64,000 bases of DNA from Dyella subtropica (GCF_026283965.1 NZ_JAPDPD010000010.1:62001-126000), one strand, 5' to 3'. Positions 27,018 through 36,177 are shown, numbered from the stretch's first letter. Notes: generated from the sequence alone by a model not told the origin. Made by a program: numbers and translations.

Positions 27018-27117
27018 GACATCCTCCTTGATATCGGGTCGACCAATTTGGCACGCCCTGAGTCCGATGATCTTATCGTGTGGACACGAGCTATAAACAG
27101 GGGACTGTCCGACTCAT

Positions 27118-27147
27118 AAAAAAGCGCGGCTCTAGGCCGCGCTTTTT
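27118..27147. terminator. Rho-independent terminator
   Basis: A 12-bp stem (GCGCGGC/GCCGCGC core, flanked by an A-run and a T-run) has a five-base loop. It lies beyond the stop of the minus-strand permease gene and can act on both strands. Confidence 0.9.
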
Positions 27148-27168
27148 GCTTTTCACGAGAGGGCGTGT

Positions 27169-28833
27169 TCAATGCCCGGTGATGCGCTCGGCCTCGTACT
27201 CATCCGGCGGCACCACCGGCGCACCTGGATGGGCTTTCGCCTCCAGCAGCGCCGCTTCCACCGACGGCGTGCGCCAGCCGGCCTTTACGCCCCACACGTA
27301 GAACACCAGGCCAATGACTGCGACCACGGCGAGGTCGATGCCATAGGGCAGGTAGCCCTTGCCGCCGAACATGGTGCTGCCGGCCCAGGACACGAAGGCC
27401 AGCGTCGGCAGGTAGCAGACCAACCACCAGGCGCCCTTCATCTGGCGGCCGAAGTCGTGCCAGCCGGCCTTGGCCTGGTAGTAGAGGTACACCGGCAGTG
27501 CGACCACCATCAGCAGAATGATCTCGCCGGTCAGCGGCCACTTGGCCCAATACAGCAGCTCGGTCGCCATGATGAAGGCGACGGCGGCGAGGATCGGCAG
27601 GCCAGCGATACGCAGCGGGCGGTGCAGCTCCGGCGCGGTGCGGCGCAGGGTCATCGCACTCACCGGACCAGTGAGGTAGGAGATGATCGTGGCCACCGAG
27701 ATCACCGCCGCCAGCGTGCCCCAGCCGCGGAATCTGAAAAGGAACAGGTAGGACACCAGCAGGTTGAACCACATCGCCGGACGCGGGATACCCCACTTGG
27801 GATGGATGCGGCCGAGGATCTTGGGCAGCGTGCCGTTGCGCTCCATGCCGTAGATCATGCGCGCGGTGGTGGCGGTGTAGGTCATGCCGGTGCCGCTGGG
27901 GCTGATGAAGGCATCGACGTACAGCAGCATCGCCAGCCAGTGCAGGTTGACGATGATCGCCAGCTCGGCGAACGGCGAACGGAAATCGATACCGTGCCAG
28001 CCCGCCTTGGCCAGCATCTCCGGCGGCACCGCGCCGATGTAGGCCACCTGCAGAATGATGTAGACGATGGTGGCCAGCACGATCGAGCCGATCACCGCGA
28101 ACGGGATGCTCTTACCCGGGTTGTGCGCCTCGCCAGCGAGGTTCACCGGGCTCTGGAAGCCGTTGAAGCTGAAAACGATGCCGGCGGTGGCCACGGCGGT
28201 AAGCACCGCAGCGAAGTCGGTCGAGTGCGAATCACCATGCACGCCGACGGAGAAGTTCTCGCTGTGGAAACCGCTGGCGATCAGCGCCAGGCCGGTGGCC
28301 GCCGGCACGATCAGCTTGAACATGGTGATCGCGGTATTGGAGCGCGCGAACAGTTTCACGCTCCAGAAGTTCAGCAGGAAGTAGATGATCACCAGCACGG
28401 CGGCGATCCATAAACCCGGTACCGACAGTTCACCATGCCCGTCCGGCATGTGCATATACAAGTCATGCGCCCACTGCCACGGCCACGAGGCCATGTACTG
28501 CACCGAAGCTTCCGCTTCCACCGGAATCACCGACACGATGGCGATCCAGTTGGCCCAAGCGCCGATGAAACCCACCAGCGAACCGTGCGAGTAGTGGCTG
28601 TAGCGCACCATGCCGCCCGACTCGGGGAACATGGAGCCCAGCTCCGCATAGGTCAGCGCGATGGTCATGATGATCGCCGCGCCGAGCACCCAGGCCCATA
28701 CGGCGCCGGGGCCCGCCAGGCCGGCGGCACGCCATGCACCGAACAGCCAGCCGGAGCCGATGATGGAGCCCAGGCCGGTGAGCATGAGCGCGAAGGGGCC
28801 GACTTCGCGTCGGATGGGGCTGGAAGAGGACAT
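27169..28833 (-). CDS. APC-superfamily amino-acid permease
   Basis: A 554-residue transporter with about twelve membrane helices, importing or exchanging amino acids or amines at the inner membrane. The family signature is at the N-terminus: 'GPFALMLTGLGSIIGSGWLFG', the unwound first helix that binds the substrate backbone, followed by 'PGAVWAWVLGAAIIMTIALTYAELGSMFPESGG'. The middle block 'FSFNGFQSPVNLAGEAHNPGKSIP' is also conserved. Substrate cannot be predicted. The frame is open 59 codons upstream; ATG 28833 with GGGAA upstream fits the family start. Single gene with its own terminator. Confidence 0.9.
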   Translation of the reverse strand: MSSSSPIRREVGPFALMLTGLGSIIGSGWLFGAWRAAGLAGPGAVWAWVLGAAIIMTIALTYAELGSMFPESGGMVRYSHYSHGSLVGFIGAWANWIAIVSVIPVEAEASVQYMASWPWQWAHDLYMHMPDGHGELSVPGLWIAAVLVIIYFLLNFWSVKLFARSNTAITMFKLIVPAATGLALIASGFHSENFSVGVHGDSHSTDFAAVLTAVATAGIVFSFNGFQSPVNLAGEAHNPGKSIPFAVIGSIVLATIVYIILQVAYIGAVPPEMLAKAGWHGIDFRSPFAELAIIVNLHWLAMLLYVDAFISPSGTGMTYTATTARMIYGMERNGTLPKILGRIHPKWGIPRPAMWFNLLVSYLFLFRFRGWGTLAAVISVATIISYLTGPVSAMTLRRTAPELHRPLRIAGLPILAAVAFIMATELLYWAKWPLTGEIILLMVVALPVYLYYQAKAGWHDFGRQMKGAWWLVCYLPTLAFVSWAGSTMFGGKGYLPYGIDLAVVAVIGLVFYVWGVKAGWRTPSVEAALLEAKAHPGAPVVPPDEYEAERITGH

Positions 28834-28984
28834 ACGAATTCCCAGATATCGAAGGTTCAGCGCGCCACCGTTCCGGGCGGCACAAGCTGCGGATGATGAC
28901 AGACCGGCGCATGGGGCGTAAGCCGCGGGGCCGTGCGGCGGCGCACGGGCGCCCTGCGGAAGGCGGAGAGTTTGCCGAGCGGAA

Positions 28985-29026
28985 TGCAGAAACGACACGG
29001 GATGCCACAAGGCATCCCGTGTCGTT
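28985..29026 (-). terminator. Probable terminator after the LysM gene
   Basis: A perfect 16-bp stem (28991-29006 with 29011-29026) with a four-base loop begins 19 bases after the LysM gene stop on the minus strand. The stem ends GTT and is followed by TCTGCATT, a weak T-tract. Its length is unusual for a terminator, so it may also protect the mRNA 3' end. Confidence 0.65.
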
Positions 29027-29044
29027 CATTGGAACCGGGCGTCG

Positions 29045-31627
29045 TCAGTACGGACGACCCAAGGGGTCGTTCGTGTAGGCGATGTGCATCCATTCCGGAT
29101 GGTTCTCGGCGATATCCTGGATCTGTTCCGGCGACATGCCGCGCGCGCGCATGGCATCGAGTTGTTCGCCGCCCACACTTATTAACTGTGAGCGCGCACC
29201 GGCGTTTTCGATTCCGGCTCCTTCGAGGAATTTGTTCTCCGCTTCCTTGTATTCGCGTTCCTTGGCGTAGTGTTCGGATACACCTATACCCAACGCAGCA
29301 ACTGTGGCGATGCCGAAGCCTATGGGGCCGGCCAAGCCACCCAATGCCTCGGAACCGCCGAACAGGGTCAGGCCCGCCCCGGCTAGTCCGGCAACCGACA
29401 GAAGCGTTGTCGGGACGTCGTTCTTGCTGGCCGCTTCCCCAGCGGAATTCGCAAAGTAGAAAACGTTGAGGACGCCGACGAATTTTTCGGTGGCCTGGCC
29501 TGCCAGGTTCGCACCGAGTCCCCATTTTCCAAGGCTGCCATTGCGGTCGACCGCGCCGACGGCGGCACCGAAGGCGGCCGTATCCTGGACGGCGCCGACG
29601 GAGAGGGCCAGCTGCGCGAGTTCGTTCTTGGTGCTCGGGTCGTCCATGGTGGTGCCGGTCTGATTGAGCAAGGCACCGCCTGAGATGGCGAGCGCGGCCG
29701 CACGAAAGAGCATGCCGGAGGCTCCGCTGCTGAAGCTCATTTCCTTCAGTTCACTCAGCTCCTTGGACGTTGCGCCCACTGCATTGATGCCTTTGCCCAG
29801 CTTGGCGTCATCCAGCGACTCGGTTTGCAGTGCCTCAACTTCCTTCTTCAGCTTCTCAGTCCCCTCGTCGATATCGGTCTTGGGCAGCCCCATCCATCCG
29901 GCGACATCCTTGAGGTTTGCCAGTGCATCGTTGACCTTGCTGACGCTGGCCGGATCGTTGGGGTTGAGGCTGGAAAGAGCTGGCAACAGATTGCGTGCGA
30001 CGTAAGCCGGCCCCACGGCAGCTACGAATTCCTTGTTCTTGTGGGAAACCTCGAGCATGAGCTTGGCGGCTTCGCCTGCGTTCTTGCCTTCGAAGATGCT
30101 GGGATCTTGCGTGGCCGCAAACGCGATGGCCTTGCGCGTCGTATCGTCATCCAGCATCTTGCCCAGACCCTCTCGCGTCGGAGCAAATGGCTTGAGGTTG
30201 TCGGGCATGTTCAACATTGCGCCGACGTCGCCACTGAACGCTCTCGCATCGGTTACCAGCTTGTCCTTGATTCCGGCGAATTGATCCTGCCAATCCTTGC
30301 CCTTGGATTGGATGTACTTGTTGATCGCATGCTGCTCCTGCTCCTGGGTCAGGCCGGGGCCGAGATCCTTGATCAGCTCATTGAGTTCCTGCGTCTGCTT
30401 GGCGTAGTCCTGCATGTCCTGCGATATCGCCTGTTTCTGCAGGTTCGCCGTGCCGAGTGTTGCCGCGGACAGGATGCTCAGCGCAGCATCGTGCTTTCCT
30501 GCAGCCTGCATCTGGCTGGCCACATCGATGGCCAGCTTCGCGCCACCGCCATCGCTGATGGCTTGCGTGAATGTGTGTTGCGCGAAAGAGGGGTTGTCCT
30601 GTTGCTGGTTGGCGATCGTGCTCGCGATCTGTTGTTGCAGCGCCTGCGCCTTCGGGTCATCACCAAGTGCGTTGTAGACACTGGCGAGATTCTTGTAGAC
30701 ATCAGCGTCGCTTGCAGCATAAGAAGCGACGCCGATCGGTGAGGTCTGGGCGCGAAGATCGTTGGGATCAGACGGGCTCCACCACTTCTCGATGACTTGT
30801 CGGGCCAGATCCGGTTGGGTGTTCTGGACAAGATCGGCAAGATATTTGGCGCAGTCAGTTGACGATTTCCCAGCCGCTTCATGCGCCGCATCGTTGATCC
30901 ATCCCTGCACGCGAGGGTCGGCAACGACATGATCGATAACGTCCTGCGGCTGTCCCCTGAGGTTGTCGCTAAGCCTGGCCAGCTCGTCCTGCGCACTCCA
31001 CGAGCCGGAGAACGAGGGAACCAGCGAGTCGACCTTTTGCTGCGTTTGATAGGCGCTGACCGATGCGCCGATGGCCGACTGCGCCACCGAATCGCCCTGG
31101 TGCCGCGCCATGATCGCGTCGCCGGCACTCTTGACGACCTGATCGGTGGGAGTCTGGAACTCTGCAGGTACGCCAGCGTTGCGGGTGGCGATCTGGCTGC
31201 CGATTTCGTCCTTGATCGCCGCATCCATGGCTTTCTGGGTCTGATCGACGTTGGCCGATTCGCTGGTGGAGATGTCCTGGCGAATCGCGCCGTTGTGCGG
31301 TGCATTGCGCATAGCGTCATCGCGCTGCTTGACGGCAGCGTCGTAGGCGGCTGTCGCGGCATCGGTTTTCTGCGCAGGCGTCTGTGGCGGCTGGGTCTGA
31401 TCGTCCTTGGCCAGCATCACGGCATGAGGCGGCAGAGTCAGTGCGGCGATGTGCGAGATATCGCTATCCACGCTTATGCGGTTGGTTCGCGCCAACTCTT
31501 CCGGCGTGACGTTATGCGCCTTGGCGACGCTTTGCACGGTGTCGTGTGGTTGCACCGTGTATTGCGGCTGCGGTGGCAGGAGCTGTGGGGTGTACGGAGC
31601 GACGGAACCTGAATCTGCAGGACGCAT
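29045..31627 (-). CDS. Large LysM-domain protein, possibly secreted
   Basis: 860 residues with no signal peptide. A LysM motif occupies residues 22-66 ('YTVQPHDTVQSVAKAHNVTPEELARTN'), a fold that binds peptidoglycan or chitin-like glycans. The rest is almost entirely helical, rich in Ala, Gln, Asp and Ser. Near the C-terminus (about 740-783) lies a Gly/Ala-rich hydrophobic stretch ('AGLAGAGLTLFGG', 'GPIGFGIATVAALGIGV') long enough for two membrane passes. This resembles the layout of type III translocators (HrpF/NolX-like) and some toxins, but I found no diagnostic match. GGAGG lies six bases before ATG 31627. It stands alone between the permease and sdaA. Function unknown. Confidence 0.85.
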   Translation of the reverse strand: MRPADSGSVAPYTPQLLPPQPQYTVQPHDTVQSVAKAHNVTPEELARTNRISVDSDISHIAALTLPPHAVMLAKDDQTQPPQTPAQKTDAATAAYDAAVKQRDDAMRNAPHNGAIRQDISTSESANVDQTQKAMDAAIKDEIGSQIATRNAGVPAEFQTPTDQVVKSAGDAIMARHQGDSVAQSAIGASVSAYQTQQKVDSLVPSFSGSWSAQDELARLSDNLRGQPQDVIDHVVADPRVQGWINDAAHEAAGKSSTDCAKYLADLVQNTQPDLARQVIEKWWSPSDPNDLRAQTSPIGVASYAASDADVYKNLASVYNALGDDPKAQALQQQIASTIANQQQDNPSFAQHTFTQAISDGGGAKLAIDVASQMQAAGKHDAALSILSAATLGTANLQKQAISQDMQDYAKQTQELNELIKDLGPGLTQEQEQHAINKYIQSKGKDWQDQFAGIKDKLVTDARAFSGDVGAMLNMPDNLKPFAPTREGLGKMLDDDTTRKAIAFAATQDPSIFEGKNAGEAAKLMLEVSHKNKEFVAAVGPAYVARNLLPALSSLNPNDPASVSKVNDALANLKDVAGWMGLPKTDIDEGTEKLKKEVEALQTESLDDAKLGKGINAVGATSKELSELKEMSFSSGASGMLFRAAALAISGGALLNQTGTTMDDPSTKNELAQLALSVGAVQDTAAFGAAVGAVDRNGSLGKWGLGANLAGQATEKFVGVLNVFYFANSAGEAASKNDVPTTLLSVAGLAGAGLTLFGGSEALGGLAGPIGFGIATVAALGIGVSEHYAKEREYKEAENKFLEGAGIENAGARSQLISVGGEQLDAMRARGMSPEQIQDIAENHPEWMHIAYTNDPLGRPY

Positions 31628-31814
31628 GACAAACCTCCAAGCCAGGGGACAGTCCCCTGCATTTGAGGTTGCTTGTCATCTTGCTGCAATAAGGGGTTTC
31701 CCTAGGGATGCTCTGATCAAGCCCCCACGGACGGGAACCGGAAGCAGGGCATCGGGAACGAGGAAGAGCCAGGGCGATAAAGCTTGCGGCGCTCTTGCCG
31801 CTCCTGGCTCCCGA

Positions 31815-33197
31815 TCAGCACTCGATCACATTCACCGCCAGACCGCCGCGCGAGGTTTCCTTGTACTTGTCCTTCATGTCGCGACCGGTGTCGCGCATGG
31901 TGGCGATCACCTTGTCCAGCGAGACGCGGTGCTTGCCGTCGCTCTTCAACGCCATGCGGCTGGCATTGATGGCCTTCACCGAGCCCATCGCGTTGCGTTC
32001 GATGCAGGGAATCTGCACCAAACCGCCGATCGGATCGCAGGTGAGGCCGAGATTGTGTTCCATGCCGATCTCGGCGGCGTTCTCCACCTGCAGCACGTTG
32101 CCGCCGAGTGCAGCGGTAAGGCCGCCGGCCGCCATCGAGCAGGCCACGCCCACTTCGCCCTGGCAGCCGACTTCGGCGCCGGAGATGGAGGCGTTTTCTT
32201 TGTAGAGGATGCCGATAGCCGCCGCGGTGAGCAGGAATTCGATCACGCCGTCGTCGTTCGATTTGGGGCAGAAGCGGTGGTAGTAGTGCAGCACCGCCGG
32301 CACGATGCCAGCCGCGCCGTTGGTGGGCGCAGTGACCACGCGACCGCCCGCTGCGTTTTCCTCGTTCACCGCGAGGGCGTAGAGATTGACCCAGTCGAGG
32401 ATGGTGAGCGGATCTTTCAGCGCCGCTTCCGGCTCATTGCGTAATTCGATGGCCATCGCCGGTGCGCGACGCGTCACCTTGAGGCCGCCAGGCAGCACGC
32501 CGGGCGAACGCAGGCCGCGATTGACGCAATCCTGCATGGCCTTCCAGATGGTCAGCAGGCCTGCGCGGGTTTCCGCCTCGCTGCGCCAGACCTTTTCGTT
32601 CTCCATCATCAACTGCGCGATGGTCATGTTGTGCTGTGCGCACAACGCGAGCATCTGATCGCCAGTAGAGAACGCGTAGGGCTGCGCCGTGGTATCGGCG
32701 ACGATGCGGTCTTCCGCCGCCTCGTCCTGGTTCACGACGAAGCCGCCGCCGACCGAGTAGTAGTCGCGCGTGCCCAGTTCGTTGCCGTTGGCGTCGTAGG
32801 CGGTAAAGCGCATGCCGTTGGTGTGGAACGGCAGTTTCTGGCGCTTGTTGAATACCAGATCGCGCTTTTCCTCGAAATCGATCTCGTGCTTGCCCAGCAC
32901 ACGCAGGCGATGCGTGGTGCGGATGCGCTCCAGCGTTTCGGGAATGCGATCGGGATCGACCGTGTCGGGGTGTTCACCTTCGAAGCCGAGCAGTACCGCC
33001 TTGTCGGTGCCGTGGCCGCGGCCGGTCATCGCCAGCGAGCCGAACAGCTCGGCACGCACGCGCGCCACGCGGCCGAGCACACCTTTTTCCTCCAGCCAGC
33101 GCTCGGCAAAACGCGCCGCGGCGCGCATCGGGCCCACGGTGTGCGAGGAAGACGGCCCGATGCCGATCTTGAACAGGTCGAATACGCTAACGGCCAT
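31815..33197 (-). CDS. sdaA: L-serine dehydratase (iron-sulfur, single chain)
   Basis: Deaminates L-serine to pyruvate and ammonia with a 4Fe-4S cluster instead of PLP. 460 residues, the fused alpha-beta type. The N-terminus '[23 protein letters not shown]' is the classic signature. Candidate cluster cysteines lie in '[16 protein letters not shown]', 'GLTCDPIGG' and '[10 protein letters not shown]'; the C-terminal 'VNVIEC' Cys is the tail residue that reaches the active site in characterised members. The 187 bases upstream of the LysM gene, downstream of sdaA, contain an imperfect hairpin (31766-31773 with 31803-31810) that could end sdaA transcription. Confidence 0.96.
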   Translation of the reverse strand: MAVSVFDLFKIGIGPSSSHTVGPMRAAARFAERWLEEKGVLGRVARVRAELFGSLAMTGRGHGTDKAVLLGFEGEHPDTVDPDRIPETLERIRTTHRLRVLGKHEIDFEEKRDLVFNKRQKLPFHTNGMRFTAYDANGNELGTRDYYSVGGGFVVNQDEAAEDRIVADTTAQPYAFSTGDQMLALCAQHNMTIAQLMMENEKVWRSEAETRAGLLTIWKAMQDCVNRGLRSPGVLPGGLKVTRRAPAMAIELRNEPEAALKDPLTILDWVNLYALAVNEENAAGGRVVTAPTNGAAGIVPAVLHYYHRFCPKSNDDGVIEFLLTAAAIGILYKENASISGAEVGCQGEVGVACSMAAGGLTAALGGNVLQVENAAEIGMEHNLGLTCDPIGGLVQIPCIERNAMGSVKAINASRMALKSDGKHRVSLDKVIATMRDTGRDMKDKYKETSRGGLAVNVIEC

Positions 33198-33288
33198 GGC
33201 TGTGCTGCAAGGCTGGGAGGGGAACCCGGTATTCTACGCGTGCCCTTCCTTCTCGACAGCCATACGCCGCCGTCTGTTTAAACCACCC

Positions 33289-33525
33289 ATGGCCGACCTG
33301 ATCCTTTACCAGCGCGACTACTGCCACCTATGCGACCAGGCGCTCGCGGTGATGGCCGAGGCGCGCTCGCCCGATTTCGACAGCGTGTGGGTCGACGACG
33401 ATCCCACCCTGGAAGATCGCTACGGCACGCGTGTACCGGTGCTGCGTGACTTGCGCGATGGGCGGGAATTGGATTGGCCGTTCGACGCCGTAACGTTACG
33501 CACCTTCCTGGACGCACCGCTGTAG
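33289..33525 (+). CDS. Glutaredoxin-like small thiol protein (DUF836 type)
   Basis: A 78-residue thioredoxin-fold protein: 'LILYQRDYCHLCDQAL' carries a CxxC active site, and 'YGTRVPVLRD' is the cis-Pro loop. 'DWPFDAVTLRTFL' closes the fold. Such proteins reduce disulfides or bind glutathione; the partner is unknown. It is divergent from sdaA, an Fe-S enzyme, 91 bases away. The stop codon TAG (33523-33525) is the TAG of a GTAG-headed REP palindrome, so the 3' end of the gene is defined by the repeat. Confidence 0.85.
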   Translation: MADLILYQRDYCHLCDQALAVMAEARSPDFDSVWVDDDPTLEDRYGTRVPVLRDLRDGRELDWPFDAVTLRTFLDAPL

Positions 33526-33544
33526 GAGCGCACCCTGTGCGCGA
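33522..33544 (+). repeat. GTAG-headed REP sequence, forward copy
   Basis: It begins GTAGGAGCGCACCC and ends TGTGCGCGA. It is the forward member of an inverted pair with 33638-33660. Bases 33523-33525 are the stop codon of the glutaredoxin-like gene. Sequence and header match the GTAG REP class known from Stenotrophomonas and relatives, mobilised by RAYT transposases. Confidence 0.88.
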
Positions 33545-33637
33545 CAAACCGGCAGGACTGCCGGTTTGCACGGCGTGAGCCGCCCGCAGGGCGAGGGCCA
33601 AGGATGGCCCGAGTGACACCTACGGAGCGTTGTGCCA

Positions 33638-33660
33638 TCGCGCACAGGGTGCGCTCCTGC
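33638..33660 (-). repeat. GTAG-type REP sequence, inverted partner
   Basis: This is the reverse complement of the copy at 33522-33544, except that the header reads GCAG. Between the two lie a perfect hairpin (about 33546-33567, AAACCGGCA/TGCCGGTTT) and unremarkable sequence. Together they form a BIME-like unit between two convergent genes. Confidence 0.85.
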
Positions 33661-33673
33661 AGGGCTCAGTTCG

Positions 33674-35029
33674 TCAGCGCTTCAGCCGCTTGAGGATTTC
33701 CTCGCGCGCCTCACGCAGAATCGAATCGCGATCCAGGCTGGCGACGATTTCCGCTACCACGCGTTTGGCGCCTTGCTCGCCCCAGGATTTGCCGGCCACC
33801 AGATAGCGTTCCGCCGCGCGACCGATCAACACCGTGGCATACCAGGCCATGGCGCCTTGCGCTGCGGCGGTGAAGACGACGGAAAGACCGGCGCTGACGC
33901 CCTTCAACGTGGTAGCCACCAAATGCACACCCCAGATCGCGCTCATCAGCGCAATCAACTGTGCGGAAATCACGGCGACGAGGCGACCGGATTCGGCGCG
34001 CGTCAACGGTAACCCGTAGACGCGCGACAGTTGCAGCACCATCGCCGCATCGAGCCCCGCTGCGGCCAGCAGATCGGCAACCGGAATCGGATTGAGTGCG
34101 ACGGCCACACCTTTAGCCAGGCAGTAATGGCGGATCAGCTTGCTGGCGAGCAGGCGGCGGCTTTCGGCGATGCGCGCGCTGACCTGATCGGTGAGCCGGC
34201 CGGCATAGAGACCGGCATTCAGCGCGGACAACGTCTTGCCTTCGCGCTGTGCGATGGCCAGCAAGCGTTCGCGCAACGCGGCGACGTCGGGTGGTCCTGA
34301 CCGTTCGTGCGCGTGTTCGCGGCCACGGTCGTCCATGTCGATCACGCGCTGCGGCGATGGGTGTGCGGCAACCGCCACCACGTCTTCGCCTCGCACCAAG
34401 CCCTGCGTGCGTTCGCGCAGATGGGCGAGCAGCGAGGCGCGTTCGTCGACGCTGTAGCGATCCGACTTGTTCAGTGCGAGCAGCACGGGGCGCTGGGTGG
34501 CGGCAAGCAGTTTCAGCGCATCGAGCTCGTCGCGGGTAAGGTCGCCATCGGCCACCAGCACCACCAGGTCGCTGACCTCCGCCACCTCGAAGGCAAGCCG
34601 CTCGCGTGCCTCGCCATCCAGCTCATTGATGCCGGGTGTGTCGATCAGCACCAGGCCATCCTGGATAGCTTCATCCAGCACGGCCTGCGCGGCTTGCGTA
34701 GTGGTGCCATGCAAGACACCGACCGCGAACGCTTCACGTCCGAGCAGGGCATTGCCCAACGCCGATTTGCCGGTGGACACGCGACCGAACACGGCCACGT
34801 GCAGCTCGCCGCGCTCCAGCCGATCGAGCATGGCTTCCACACGGCCGAAATCCGCAGCGAGTTCGCTGCGGATGTCAGGAGGAATACCGGGATCATCGAG
34901 CAGGTGGCGCAGGCTGTCCGCCATGCGCGTGTCGGGATGTCCGTTGGCGGTTGGCGTCACTGTGGCGGCGCCTGCATCCTCTGGCGTGAGCCAGCGGCGC
35001 AGGCGCTGCCACAGCGTCGCTTCGCTCAT
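33674..35029 (-). CDS. Era-like GTPase with DUF697 domain
   Basis: 451 residues. The GTPase domain has G1 'GRVSTGKSALGNALLG', a Thr-rich switch I 'HGTTTQ', G3 'DTPGINE' and G4 'NKSD'. The C-terminal half has hydrophobic helices ('PIPVADLLAAAGLDAAMVLQLSRVYG', 'LVAVISAQLIALMSAIWG', 'VVFTAAAQGAMAWYATVLIG') as in DUF697 proteins, so it probably associates with the inner membrane. Cellular role unknown. The ATG comes six bases after the stop of the upstream yceI gene, with no Shine-Dalgarno, so translation is probably coupled. It is the last of four genes in the yceI/cytochrome b561 operon. Confidence 0.88.
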   Translation of the reverse strand: MSEATLWQRLRRWLTPEDAGAATVTPTANGHPDTRMADSLRHLLDDPGIPPDIRSELAADFGRVEAMLDRLERGELHVAVFGRVSTGKSALGNALLGREAFAVGVLHGTTTQAAQAVLDEAIQDGLVLIDTPGINELDGEARERLAFEVAEVSDLVVLVADGDLTRDELDALKLLAATQRPVLLALNKSDRYSVDERASLLAHLRERTQGLVRGEDVVAVAAHPSPQRVIDMDDRGREHAHERSGPPDVAALRERLLAIAQREGKTLSALNAGLYAGRLTDQVSARIAESRRLLASKLIRHYCLAKGVAVALNPIPVADLLAAAGLDAAMVLQLSRVYGLPLTRAESGRLVAVISAQLIALMSAIWGVHLVATTLKGVSAGLSVVFTAAAQGAMAWYATVLIGRAAERYLVAGKSWGEQGAKRVVAEIVASLDRDSILREAREEILKRLKR

Positions 35030-35035
35030 ACAGGC

Positions 35036-35599
35036 TTATTTCGCCGCGAGTACGACGTGCGCGGTGACTTTTACGTCGGCGCCGATCACCGAGGTATCGG
35101 CGTAGTCGCCGCCGCCCACGCCGAAGTCGAGGCGCTTGATGGTGCCGGCCACGTCCAGCGTGGCGCCGGTGCCCTGCGGCTTGAAGGTGACATTGAGGCT
35201 CAACGGCTTGGTCACGCCGCGCAGGGTGAGATTGCCGTCGGCAATCACCTGCGCGCCGTTCTGGCGGAAGCCGGTGGTGACGAAATGCGCCTTGGGAAAC
35301 TTGGCGACGTTGAAGAAATCCGCACCCGGTAGCGCGCCGTCGCGGTCGTTATCGCCGGTCTTCACGCTGGCGAGTTCCACTTCCACGTCGAACTTCGAGC
35401 TGGCCAGCTTGGCCGGGTCGTAGCTGATCGCCGCCGTCCACTTGCCGAACGTGCCGTCAAAGCCGGCGCCCTGGAAACTGTCGGAGAAACCCAGCTTGCT
35501 GCCGGCCGGTTGCACGGTGTAATCGGCGGCGCTGGCGAGGCCGGGCAGGGCCAGCGCGAGTAGGAGCGGGGCGAAACGGGTCAGAGCGGGGAGCTTCAT
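35036..35599 (-). CDS. YceI-family periplasmic lipocalin-like protein
   Basis: 187 residues with signal peptide (MKLPALTRFAPLLLALALPG, cleaved near 'ASA-ADYTV'). The YceI fold is visible in 'SKLGFSDSFQGAGFDGTFGKWTAAISYDP' and 'LTLRGVTKPLSLNVTF'. Family members bind isoprenoids or quinone-like lipids in a beta-barrel pocket. It has a good ribosome-binding site (AAGGAG). It is the third gene of an operon that also holds a cytochrome b561 and a second YceI, the conserved pairing in many proteobacteria, suggesting electron transfer with a periplasmic isoprenoid carrier. Confidence 0.92.
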   Translation of the reverse strand: MKLPALTRFAPLLLALALPGLASAADYTVQPAGSKLGFSDSFQGAGFDGTFGKWTAAISYDPAKLASSKFDVEVELASVKTGDNDRDGALPGADFFNVAKFPKAHFVTTGFRQNGAQVIADGNLTLRGVTKPLSLNVTFKPQGTGATLDVAGTIKRLDFGVGGGDYADTSVIGADVKVTAHVVLAAK

Positions 35600-36177
35600 C
35601 AGTGTTCTCCTTGAGAGGGGGAGTCGTCGCGCAGGCGGCGGAAAGGGAGCATGCGGAGCAGGGTGTTGTCGCGGTCGATGAAGTGGTGCTTCAGCGCGCC
35701 ACCCACGTGGGCCACCAGCACCAGCACGAGGAACCAGAACAAGTATTCGTGGATACCTTCCACCGTGCCTTTCAGGTCATGATTGGCCGCGGTCAGCGCC
35801 GGCAAGTTGAACTGTTTGAAGAACTGCAGCGGCTTGCCCGCGACCGAGTTCAGCCACCAGCCGGTGAGCGGCAGCGCGACGATCAATACGTACAACACCG
35901 CATGCGTGGCGTGCGCGGCCAGCTGCTGCCAGCGGGGTGCCGGCTCCTCGCGCGGGCGCTTGTCACCCCAGCGCCACAACAGACGCAGAAGAAACAGCGC
36001 GAGCACAGTCAGGCCGATCGACTTGTGCAGCGCGAGCCAGTTGATCTTCTGCATCGGATTGCTGGCCAGATCCATCATCAGGCCGAAGATGCCGTTGCCC
36101 AGAATGAGCAGTGCGGTGATCCAGTGGAAAAACTTGGCGATCGAACCCCATCGGCGGTCGTTGCTGCGCAAGCTCAT
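35599..36177 (-). CDS. Cytochrome b561-family membrane protein
   Basis: 192 residues with four membrane helices and two b hemes. Heme-ligand histidines are in 'IAKFFHWITALLIL', 'LALHKSIGLTVL', 'LAAHATHAVLYVLIVALPLTGW' and 'EYLFWFLVLVLVAHVGGALKHHFIDRD'. It moves electrons between the quinol pool and a partner. ATG 36177 has AAGGAG six bases upstream. Its start overlaps the stop of the upstream yceI gene (ATGA) and its stop overlaps the start of the next yceI by one base, so the three are tightly coupled. Confidence 0.92.
   Translation of the reverse strand: MSLRSNDRRWGSIAKFFHWITALLILGNGIFGLMMDLASNPMQKINWLALHKSIGLTVLALFLLRLLWRWGDKRPREEPAPRWQQLAAHATHAVLYVLIVALPLTGWWLNSVAGKPLQFFKQFNLPALTAANHDLKGTVEGIHEYLFWFLVLVLVAHVGGALKHHFIDRDNTLLRMLPFRRLRDDSPSQGEH

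Noticed and set aside
27157-27174. GAGAGGGCGTGTTCAATG as the end of a second mobile element at the permease 3' end
   Set aside because: Only 18 bases match the 19.46-kb copy; no inverted partner or target duplication is visible, so a defined element is not supported.
27172-28413. A 413-codon open frame antisense to the amino-acid permease
   Set aside because: Composition (Arg, His, Gln, Asp rich, no domain) is that of a shadow of a membrane-protein gene; no ribosome-binding site or homology pattern.
31628-31814. A PIP-box (TTCGN with 15-base spacing) upstream of the LysM gene as evidence for HrpX control
   Set aside because: No convincing pair of TTCG half-sites with correct spacing was found before this gene, nor before the 901-residue gene.
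33545-33637. A small RNA between the REP pair
   Set aside because: The hairpin is explained by the repeat unit; no promoter or T-rich terminator was seen.
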